Assembly (NCBI GenBank): GCA_030077755.1
Contig: JAQJZZ010000011.1
Coordinates: 868,001 to 932,000 of the forward strand
Direction of reading: 5' to 3'
Source of the DNA: Filosporella fistucella
Taxonomy: Eukaryota > Ascomycota > Leotiomycetes > Helotiales
DNA: 64,000 nucleotides
Made by a program: the position numbers and the translations under genes. The notes under the pieces are model-generated. The model saw only the letters and a list, made by a program, of their open reading frames with translations, was not told where the DNA came from and ran no database searches. Below, one piece after another: positions 54,984 through 64,000 of this stretch (position 1 is its first letter; every line of letters starts with the position of its first letter).

Positions 54984-56861
54984 TGCAATACGATGCTCGT
55001 TTACCTTCTGTAAATAGCTGTGGGTCAATTGGCGTATACAGATATCTGGATTTGGAAGGCGTTTTTGGACTGGTTACGAATAGGTGGGAAGATTGTATGA
55101 AGTATGGTGCTCTTGCTCTGCATTGAAGGGGTTGGTATCTAGGATATGAGGTGTTTACAACGAATGCATAGGTAGAATCGTGTATAAATGAATGAATGGA
55201 TGAATTCGTTTTTTGATCTGATTAGATTTTACAAGTGACGGGTGGAGAGTGTGAGTTACATCTTGGGTGAGAAAGCCGGAATTTGTATAGGTTATTTTTG
55301 GCGTAAGGAAACATTAAATATATCTATATATTGTACTTGATACATCTTACCAATGAATTAGTATTCTATATTCCTTGCCCCCTCCCTTTCCAAAATCCCT
55401 TTCTCCTCCTCCCTGCCCCCTTCTCCAACACATTCATTCCTCTTTCCCATTTCCCTCTTACCATCCTCCTCACCACCTACCCACCCACTACCTCCTCTTC
55501 CTCTCCCCAACCTCTCACAACTTCCCTCACCTATGAAAAAAAAAACTCTCTAAACAAAGCTCAAGCCAAGAAACCTTCTCTCTAGAAGAAACATCTATAT
55601 CCATCTCTAAAGACTGATTAATGTTATACAGGCTCTCAAGACAGGTCTTGATCCCTCACAATATAAAAACTACCTTTCAAGCTTTCAAAAGAAAAGTATC
55701 AAAAACGCATGAATGAGATAAGTTATAACGGCTTAATAAGATAGGCAGCTTATAGTATATATAAACCACCTATATAATCTCATATATCTACTCCATCAAC
55801 TAATCAACTAACCAATCAATCACATTTATCTCCTCCCTCTCCTCTTCCTGCCCCTTATCAAAGAATAATACCTATCATCACTCTCACTTTCCCCCTCCAT
55901 ATGAAAATATCACGACACATATATAATCTCCTATTCGTCATTCCAATTAACACATAGTGGAACAAGCAAACTTTCTTCGTCCCAGCTCCCAGTCCCAAGG
56001 TAAAACTCTCAGGTTTAGGTACAGTAGGTTCGGTACGGTACGTTCAACCGTGCTTCGAAAGTATGTGCACTGCGTGGAGAACCCACAGACTACCTTGGTA
56101 CCTGGTCAGGGACTGGCGAGTTACGAGCTACGAGAGACCGTGCAGACAAAGCTCTACCGTAGCTACATGGGAGAATGAATGTTCGAAGGGTTCTAATATC
56201 GACTGACTTGTTATCGTGCTGAGGAGAGTTACACTGTATCTCACAACGGCATTGGAAAAACGATGACCAACACAGCCACACCAAACACTTCCAGATAATT
56301 TATCAACTGTATTGGCTAATTCAAGTCACCGCATCCCTCCATATGAATGGCCAAAAGGCCTGTACTATACATAGAGCAATCAACATTGAGCCGTCCATCC
56401 CATTGAGCGCAAGAGAAGAAAATCCCACTCATACTGATTCCCAGGAAAGCCAGAGCGAGTGAATGAGCAAATATCCACCAAAGAAATTATTGCAGATTTC
56501 TTGCTCCAGCCGATCCCATCAGATGCCAACAACTTCCTCCCATGCCTACCATGCCTAACCCCCCTCCTTCTAGTCCAGAACCTCCCCCATTTGAGAGATT
56601 ATGGACAAGAAAATTATATCTCATTATTTCGCGCATGTAATTCTCGATTTTTGTATGAAAAGCGAAAACCAACGATCTGTGCAAGTCGAACAAAAAGGAA
56701 AAAACCCAAAGCAGACACCAAACACCTTTCGGAAAAGTAACGTAAGAAGGATCGAGACCCGCAAGACACGAACGGTTTTGAATCGTCGGATTATGTGTCG
56801 GGTATCAGTTGAAAAGACTAGCTCGGCCCTCTTCCGTATACTAGGGATGCAAAAGTTAACT
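54984..56861. other. Convergent spacer with pyrimidine tracts
   Basis: From 55375 to 55530 the plus strand is almost all C and T, and 55590-55920 is AT-rich. No gene seen. The right end is the 3' untranslated region of MCM1. Confidence 0.6.
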
Positions 56862-57669
56862 TTATGCTTGGTGTGAATGTTGTTGGGGAATTCCTGCTTG
56901 AGGGGGCATTGGGTAACCGCCTCCTCTTTGTTGTTGAGCGATGTAATTTTGATACGCGAGAGCTTGCTGTTGCTCAACGGTCTGTGGCATATAGCCTGGG
57001 TGCATATTTTGAGGTTGCTGTGGCATGCCAGCTCTACCTTGTTGTGGTGGGAGATGTTGCGGGGTCGACTCTTCGGGCGAGTCGACTGTGTTTTGATCAT
57101 CGACGCCGTTTTCGCCGTTTCCAGCTGGTTCGGGGGCATTCAAACATGCCTATTGTAAAGCATTAGCATCTTTTCAATGGGAATTGGCGCATTGTCCATA
57201 CCTGAATCAAATTCTTTCCCTCCGACTTTGTCACCAAAGGTTGAAGCTTTGGTGTTGTGAAAGTATAGACAAGACCAGTCTCCGAAACGACAAGAAGGAG
57301 TACTTGAGTACCGGTGAGGACGGATAACTCGTATGCCTATATTCACAATCAGTAAGATTGTTTGAATTGAAACGCGATCGCGATTGGCGCGCCGTCGCGT
57401 CAAATGAAGCAATTGAGACCTACCTTCTTCATGATTCCGGCCTTCCGCTTGGAGAAGGTAATGTGACGACGCGATTTATCCGTGATGAACTTGATTTCAA
57501 TCTTCCTACGCTCGCGACCTGGCTTGTCATCATCATCATCGTCGTCGTCGGCTGTGGAAGGTCGCTGGCGCTTTACACCACGGCTTTCGATCGCATTACC
57601 ATTTCCAACGGCATGTTCGTCGAGGGCAGACGGTGAGCCTTGATCGTGTTGATCAGTGATGTCGGCCAT
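56862..57669 (-). CDS. MCM1: MADS-box transcription factor, Mcm1/SRF type
   Basis: Exons 57424-57669, 57202-57336 and 56862-57149 close in frame to 222 residues. A disordered start with an eight-aspartate run (41-48) precedes the MADS box at about 51-107: GRERRKIEIKFITDKSRRHI, then TFSKRKAGIMKKAYELSVLTG and QVLLLVVSETGLVYTF. The SAM-type extension KLQPLVTKSEGKNLIQACL follows, as in yeast Mcm1 and human SRF. The tail is Q/P-rich, a likely activation region. Mcm1 binds CC(A/T)6GG boxes as a dimer and controls mating, cell cycle and development together with cofactors. Introns split the MADS box and the extension. Confidence 0.95.
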
Positions 57670-60600
57670 TGTTGATATTGAGGTATGACGAGAACAACTC
57701 CTTTGAGATACGTGCCGATGACCTTAACTGCTTATGGAGGTGGAGAGGCTGTTGTCCTGCTATGTCGCAGAAACCTGGTCGCGAAAGACTGGATTGAGGT
57801 TGGCGTGATGGGAGGAACCGAATAATTCAGCCAACTGTTTAGACGCTGGGGAAATTTGACTGGAGGCGTTTCTGACCGGTTAGGAAGACGTTCCTGGGAA
57901 ACCTGAATAACAAACAGTGGGATTAATGATTGATCAGGCAAGGTGAGGGCTGCGGTGGGTGCGGGACGACAGAAAGAAGGATAGATTGAGAAGCACAGGC
58001 GAGTAACTGCAAGGAAAGATGAACGGAGGCTGGGGCAATTGGCAGGTTGGGGGGAAGTCGGAGGAGAGTGAGGAAGAGGCCGAGGGAGAGACACAGGGAG
58101 TGGGCGGCCTGGAGAGCGACCTTTGGACGTAAAAGTGGGCGGTGTAAGCCTGTAGAGATCCGCTGAAGGGGGTCTGCAGGGTATTTGGATTGGTGGAGGA
58201 TTGACAGAAGAATGGGACTGTTGGAGGGTCGAGAGGGTCTTCTTGGTGGACTTGTTTGGGCGGTCGGTGTCTCTGTGCAGTGCGTGCGAAGAGTGGTGCG
58301 GTGCTTTTGGAGCTTGTGCCAGTGGACTGTATGGAGTTGAGCCAAAACCCCTCGCAGTGTCTGGACAACCGTTTTAAGGCGGAATGCTGGTGCAAGAAAT
58401 GCAACCCGTTGCAGTTGAATGTCCGTTGTCCGTTCGTTCGTTCTCAGTTCTCCTTGATCCAAAGTGCCTGCCCAGACTCTCCAGAGGTCCCTGTGTCGGC
58501 GAGGAGGAAGATCGGACGAAAGCTCGAGGGAAGTCGATCCGTATGGTGCAGCAGAAAAAGTGGTAGGGCAGAACAGAGCAGGGGAGGGGATGCAATGAAG
58601 GTTGTGCGACTCCCAATTAATCAAGATTTAATATGGGAGTCGGTAAGCCTTTGAGGGAATTGCCATTTGACGCCGCAGCAGTGCAAATTCGATACTTCGT
58701 GGGTAACTCTTACTTCGACCGAGCCACTCTGCTTCGATCGCACACTGCATACGGCAGCCAGAACGCGTGCCACTGCACTGCATGTTGCATGTTCCGGTTC
58801 TATTGCTCCCAGGACGGAGAGTACCAACAGCCCCGGCCGGCTCTACCAAGATTGCGCTGCACTGCTACAGTACAATAGGTACTGTGCGCATTTTTGGGAG
58901 GAGAGCATATTGCTGTCTGGCTGGCGCAATAATGAGGGGTTGTGACCCTGTCCAGGAGAAGAGCGCAGCATGATCGCCAAACTGCGAGACCACTTTGAAG
59001 TTGACTCGACCCGGATAAGGCTTGGTCAATTCAATGGTTCCGTTGTTCGTGCGTGCGTTGAGTGCTTGAGTGCTTGAGGTGCGTTTGGAGAGAGCGTGCG
59101 CAAAATAAAAGCGGGTGTTGTGTTGTGCGGTGTGTTGAATTGGGGAAAGTGTGTTTTGATTGTGAGGGGAGTAGGGAGGTAGGGGAAGGGAAAAGGAAAA
59201 GGGAAGTGGAGTTGGTTGTGTTGTGTTGTGTTGGATGCGAAGAAGGCGATATGGAAAATATATCTACGTACCTTTTTGCTTTGTCCTTGTCCAAATGCAA
59301 TGAAATGGATTTGAAATAATTCCTTTCTGGGAAAAAACAAAAGTCGAATCGAATATGGCCGCGCCTAATATTCGGAACGAACGAAGTGGTCGAATTGCTT
59401 ATGTTTCTTGGTGATGCAGGGATTGTTGCGACGTATTGTTTGGGTCTGGTCGGTTTCAATGCAAAATCGAAAGAGGTCAAGTGGTTTCTGTTTTGAGGTT
59501 GGGATTGAGAGCCTTTTAAGATTTTGCCAAAAGGGTCAAGCTCGAGAATGCCACGCTAATGAGGTAAGCGCGACTCGAGGCGAGGTGAGGCGAGGTGGAA
59601 GAGTGGAGGGAGAGTGTGATAGCGAGAGCTGATTGGGTGGTAGAGCAGAAAGTGGAGGAAGGCGCGATGCCGGATGAGGTGATTCACGTGATAACAGAGG
59701 GGGTTGCTGGTGATCGATAAGGGCCATGCTAGAAGGTTGGATTTACTGCACGAACTTTGATATACGATTGCAGCGATTGCAGTTTTATAATACTCGATGT
59801 CAATGTCGATGTCGATGAAGATTTGGCTGATACTAGGGTTCTCAAGTTTCGACTGATCAGATATACTTGTATCCTCTTTTCCAAAGTGAATCTGATAGAG
59901 AAGGCTGATAACAGTCAATTCAATTCAATCTGAACCCGAGCTGGAGAGAGTTCGTCTTGATCCCCAGATTTCTTCTCTTGGTGTCGGACTATGAACTTTA
60001 ACGTTATTCATTTGCTCTTGTCAGTGTTCATCATAGTCTCTTAGGTCTATGGTGATCAGACTTCGGCCTGATTGTGTTCCGAGCAGCGCAATTGTCGACT
60101 ATTCGTACTCAATTATGTTCTACAAACTATCAGGGATTACTTCTCAAGTATTTGAAGACGCAACTACAGCAATTCTAGGTCGGTCGAAATTATCTATTGT
60201 TTGTCTTGTCTCATACATACCATCAAGAGTTATTTCTCACGTACTTGTAATTGAAGACGCAACCTCAAAAAGTCTAACTATGTTGGTCTATATAAAGAAA
60301 GCATCCAATAACATTTTTTCCATCAAGCCAATATTATCTCCTACAGTATTAACTTCGGGCCCCAACTTCCTCGCTTCTATGATCTCATCCCGTTCAATCG
60401 TGAGTAACTCTATTCCATCCCGGCCTACATTTAACTTTTATAACGCTTCACCAAGAAGCTTATGTTTCATCCAAGAGCCTCTTGCGTGATGTTATCCGAC
60501 ATTACGAACTGCATGTCGGGCTTTGACATCGCGTAGAATGTTCAATGGTGTGGTAAGGCTGTCTTGGTATTCTTATACGAGGCATGTTAAGGAGGTTCAT

Positions 60601-61611
60601 CCGGATCTTGAAGACGTTTCTAAACACCAGAACATCAAAGAGCAACTCACACACAGCATTTCAAGATCAAGCTTCGGCTACAGAAATTATGATATCGTAC
60701 TCACAATTTCATCGAGAATAGAGAGATATGAAGTTGAAGATGCTGTCGAGCCGGCGTGACCTAAGTCTTGTCACATGATTATTTGATAAAAAAAAAAGGC
60801 ATCACGTGTCTACCCTGCATGCCCTGTCCTTCAATATCTCAGCCCTATCATCACCGCGCGTACTTCTACACTCAAACATCTCAATCGAACCACAAAATCG
60901 GTTGCAACTGTCATCTGCAACAAGCATGCCACAAGAAACGTCTGCAGCAAGGCTCGACTCACCAGCCTCACAGTCACCCTTCAATTCACGATGCACATCA
61001 TCCACAGAAAATAAGCGAAGAAATCTAAATTTGGCGCCCTCTCTTCTCCTCCACCCAAACACTCTCGAACCCAAGATCTCCCTTCATCGCTCCATTCCAC
61101 CCAAATACAAAAGTCCAATCGACCCATTCTGTGCACCATGAACGAATCACCGCGTGAAACTGCACTCCCACAGCACCACGTCTCAAGAACGGTAACCAGA
61201 TGAGCTTGCCTCAGAATCTCTCCTGACGCATCCTCAAACACCAAGCGTCGAGGATCACACCTGCACCCATCCTTCTCGCCTCCACGGCCGCGACCGCCTT
61301 CCCAGATTGCACGGCCCATCTTCGCCCTCACCCTCAATGCAAGTGTTTCCTTCTCTCTTTCTCCTGTGTACCTGCCTCGATCGGTCTGTCTCTATTGTTT
61401 CTTAGCTCTATCTAATTCTTCTTTCTCAATTCTACCTTTTGCTTCTCGCCGGGAGAAGAGAGCTGCCTTTTCAACCCTGTCGCAACCTTTGCGACTTACT
61501 CTCTTTCATTTCGTGTATACCGTTGCCAAAATAGACGCCGGTCGTCATAAGTAGGATCTCCCGACTTTTCGACGAAGGAATTAAGAAGTCTGCTCGAAGC
61601 AGCTAGCATTC
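57670..61611. other. Long divergent spacer between MCM1 and PLS1
   Basis: At 57730-58620 the minus strand is C/T-rich and open in several frames at once, which suggests a long leader rather than a gene. At 59050-59230 there is G/T-rich sequence. A partial internal duplication lies at 60130-60290 (GAAGACGCAAC blocks). The last 800 bases are likely the PLS1 promoter and leader. No supportable gene. Confidence 0.55.
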
Positions 61612-62380
61612 ATGATGAAGGATAAGATTCTTTTGTGGTACATGGTCATTGATGGCCTATTTGTGATATCAGGTGGACTTTTGGTCATCTTTGGTTTGGT
61701 GACGGAGGGAGAGATCTCGTCGATACCAAATATCGATACTGTCGCGAGGGATCTGCTGTTCACGATGTGTCCGTTAAGAGGTCAGTATTGATACCGCGAT
61801 TAGAGTGAGAAATACTAACTAGAGTAGCCGCTATTGGAAATGCCGTCCTCGTCTTCTTCACATTCTTGATGTCCGTACCCGCGATCGTTATGCCGATGAC
61901 GAGAGGATGGTTAAAGTTCAGTGGATATATGGCAGTTGTCTGTGCGATGTTCACATTGGTTATTGGATTGGATATTTGGTTCGAGACTTTGAGGGCAAGA
62001 CAGAACCTTTCAGTCATCTGGAATAAGCAGCCAGCCTCGACCCAAAGCCTGCTGCAACAGAGAGTAAGGATGAGTATCCATATATATGGGAAATTGCTGA
62101 CCATATGTAGTTTCAATGCTGCGGCTACATGAATTCCACCTCTCCACCCTTCGTCGTCGACACAATGTGCCCTAATGCCCTGGTCGCCGCCGCTCAAGTT
62201 GGATGCGTCGGTCCATTCTCCAAATTCGCTAACAACTTCCTCGATGTCATCTTCACTGGAGCCTTCGGTATCGTTGGAGTAGACGTAGCTTTGATTCTCA
62301 TGACAGCAATGCTTCTCAAAGATCGCAAGGAGAAGGAGAGATATCGCCACATTGATGAGAAGCAGGGAGGAGGAATTTAA
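61612..62380 (+). CDS. PLS1: Pls1-type fungal tetraspanin
   Basis: Exons 61612-61780, 61828-62063 and 62111-62380 close in frame to 224 residues, the length typical of Pls1. Four membrane spans are visible: VIDGLFVISGGLLVIFGLV, NAVLVFFTFLMSVPAIVM, SGYMAVVCAMFTLVIGLDIW and a last one around FGIVGVDVALILMTAMLL. The large extracellular loop has the tetraspanin CCG motif (QCCGYMNST), created at the junction of exons 2 and 3, and two further cysteines (MCPNAL..VGC). Pls1 proteins in plant-associated fungi are needed for penetration structures and for ascospore germination in others, acting with NADPH oxidase. Pls1 rather than Tsp2/Tsp3 is judged from length and loop; a tree would settle it. Confidence 0.85.
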
Positions 62381-63733
62381 GGATGATAATGAATAGGGGG
62401 ATGAGGCTCTGACGGATTGGATGATGAGTTGTAGATGGAGAGGTTGGCTTTGTTCCGTTCTGTATCCAACTTTTCAGCGCAATGACGCTTCCTAGCTAGG
62501 TCTAGTTTTAGAGTATAAACAGATGAGAGATCAATATTGGGGTACCATTGTATTTGCAAAATATTGTGCATTGTGCTGTTTGCAGATTTTATGGTACGAT
62601 TCAATCTCCCTAAATCGCTAAATATGTCACCCAACGAACTCAATATGGAAGAGCTATACATCCAGCCCTCTTCAATATAAAATAAATACAGTCAATTCTC
62701 TATAACATAACACCATACTTAACTATCGAATCTAAGCTTCATCTCTTACTCTAGATCTCTCATCCTCACATATCAACTACACAACAAAGCGTATCCTAAA
62801 TATCATGGGGATATCAATCTACTCCCCCCTGTCTATGAACAGTAATACATAGGCATTGTAAGGAATGGCTCTTTGATATAGGAAGAAAGACAGATGGTTT
62901 AAAGCTGTAGGTAGTAAGGGAGGAAATAAGGTGGAAAGAGGAATTAAGAGCGGGGTGGTAGTGGTAGATGATGTATATATATATAGATATATATGTATTG
63001 AATGATTAATAATTGATTGTTAGTTACCCAGCCCTACTAGTAACGTAAATTTGAGCTTTTCACCAAGATGGGATTTACAAGAGAGGGAGGAGGAGGAGGG
63101 TAAGGGAATAGAGATTCAATACAGAAAGTTAGGGAAAAGGCTTTATTAGTGGGTATCAAGAGATTTTGGGTAGGACCTCTTTTTGGGAAATTTTTGGGTT
63201 GGTGTTAGATGTTATGCTTAGGAGAATATAAATACTTAGTTGTGGGATTTTATACTTCCTGATTGGTTTGGCTTTGATTGATAGGAGAGTATAAGATAGG
63301 AATCTAAGGTTTCATGTATTGTGTCTTGGATGGTCTTTGTTCCTTGTTTAGGGAGCGTAGTAGGAGATTAATCTGTGAACGGTGGGAGTGAGTGAGGGTT
63401 AGAGAAGCATGACTCTTTGTATAGGTGATGAGGGAGGCAAGGGTATCAAATGGATTCTGTAGTACAAGAATGGATGGAAGATTTAGAAGATAAAGAATAG
63501 ATATACTAGTTAATAGAATGGTATTGATCGGTATATTCTTAACAATCTGTCGCACAGACGATTTAGAATGGATCCGTTTATTAAAAAGGGTATTGGTATC
63601 TTGCCAGCTATCTGAGTTATACCCAAAGACTCATTATTCTGCTGCTCCTCAAGCAAAGCAAAGCAAACCAACTTACACCCTCCATCCCATCTACACAGAC
63701 ACTCCCCCCCTTCCTCCACCCCATCAGCAAGAC
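62381..63733. other. Convergent spacer
   Basis: It contains a TATATATATATAGATATATATG run near 62974-62995 and purine-rich strips. No gene seen. Confidence 0.6.
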
Positions 63734-64000
63734 TCAAGCCCACTTCCCTAGCAACGCCATCAACGCCGCTCCAAGCAACACACAAAAAACCATAAAACCC
63801 AATCTACCACCCTCCCTCGTCAGCTCAGGATTAAACAGAAAGTCTCTCGCCAACAGCTCCACCAAGCCAGTATAGATCAATATCCCAGCTGAGATAGCAT
63901 CCAGTACGCCACTAACCACATTCGCTGTAAAACTAGCCGCGTTATACGTATGACTGAGTCCCATCCCTATCGCAATAGCAATCGGAGTCGTGAGTCCATA
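63734..64000 (-). CDS. ZIP-family metal ion transporter, C-terminal fragment (cut by window end)
   Basis: The visible 88 residues are the C-terminus of a ZIP (Zrt/Irt) transporter, which moves zinc or iron into the cytosol. The frame is open to the window edge. It reads YGLTTPIAIAIGMGLSHTYN, then ANVVSGVLDAISAGILIYTGLVELLA and DFLFNPELTREGG, and ends in a final span (MVFCVLLGAALMALLGKWA). The TPIAIAIG and GILIYTGLVELLA pieces match the last spans of fungal Zrt1/Zrt2 relatives. The catalytic half with the metal-binding histidines lies outside the window, so the metal is unknown. Confidence 0.9.
   Translation of the reverse strand, partial: YGLTTPIAIAIGMGLSHTYNAASFTANVVSGVLDAISAGILIYTGLVELLARDFLFNPELTREGGRLGFMVFCVLLGAALMALLGKWA

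Noticed and set aside
57923..58624. 233-residue minus-strand frame upstream of MCM1
   Set aside because: Overlapping frames are open at the same time and the sequence is simply C/T-biased. No domain marks; more likely leader sequence.
60049..60489. 146-residue plus-strand frame
   Set aside because: It contains an internal partial duplication and no recognisable domain; no splice or promoter support.

Overview
This window is nuclear DNA of a filamentous ascomycete. Genes carry short spliceosomal introns of about 38-75 bases with GT..AG ends (two fit GC..AG). The gene set is that of Pezizomycotina: a Pls1-type tetraspanin, a Sen1 helicase, an Mcm1 MADS factor, a Dnf-type flippase, a heme-thiolate peroxidase and a GH5 cellulase. 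Moderate AT content, long AT-rich spacers and this gene set would suit a leotiomycete such as a Botrytis/Sclerotinia relative, but that placement is inference. There is no bacterial, viral or CRISPR content.

Layout. 0-4.5 kb: a secreted heme-thiolate peroxidase and a caspase-like protein with an acidic, serine-rich tail. 7.5-9.9 kb: an uncharacterised disordered protein whose reading frame runs without a stop into an Lsb1-like SH3 protein, preceded by a perfect 48-base palindrome. 11.6-13.3 kb: a dienelactone hydrolase-family enzyme and a small Dabb (stress-response alpha/beta-barrel) protein. 13.3-17.8 kb: mostly non-coding, with an intron-containing tRNA-Val(AAC) and a diverged tandem array of about 120-base units. 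17.8-22 kb: a secreted GH5 endoglucanase and a nine-exon Baeyer-Villiger-type flavin monooxygenase. 24-27 kb: a single-pass membrane protein with a tail interrupted by one TAA, then an EAF-family elongation factor. 29.4-29.7 kb: a MITE with 25-base inverted repeats and 5-base target duplications. 29.9-32.3 kb: a long uncharacterised disordered protein.

34.3-46.6 kb is a housekeeping block on the minus strand: SEN1 and a Dnf1/2-type P4-ATPase. 49-51 kb holds a disordered-plus-helical protein that may be the Nse6-type subunit of Smc5/6. A divergent pair follows, V-ATPase subunit E (minus) and a NIPA-family membrane protein (plus), sharing a 0.5 kb promoter region. 56.9-62.4 kb holds MCM1 and the tetraspanin PLS1, divergent across 3.9 kb without a supportable gene. 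The window ends inside a ZIP-type metal transporter.

The genes do not form one pathway. The peroxidase, hydrolase, endoglucanase and monooxygenase fit a plant- or litter-associated lifestyle; the rest are core RNA, membrane, vacuole and regulatory functions. Exon coordinates come from reading splice sites and checking that total length and frame close; no transcript evidence was available.
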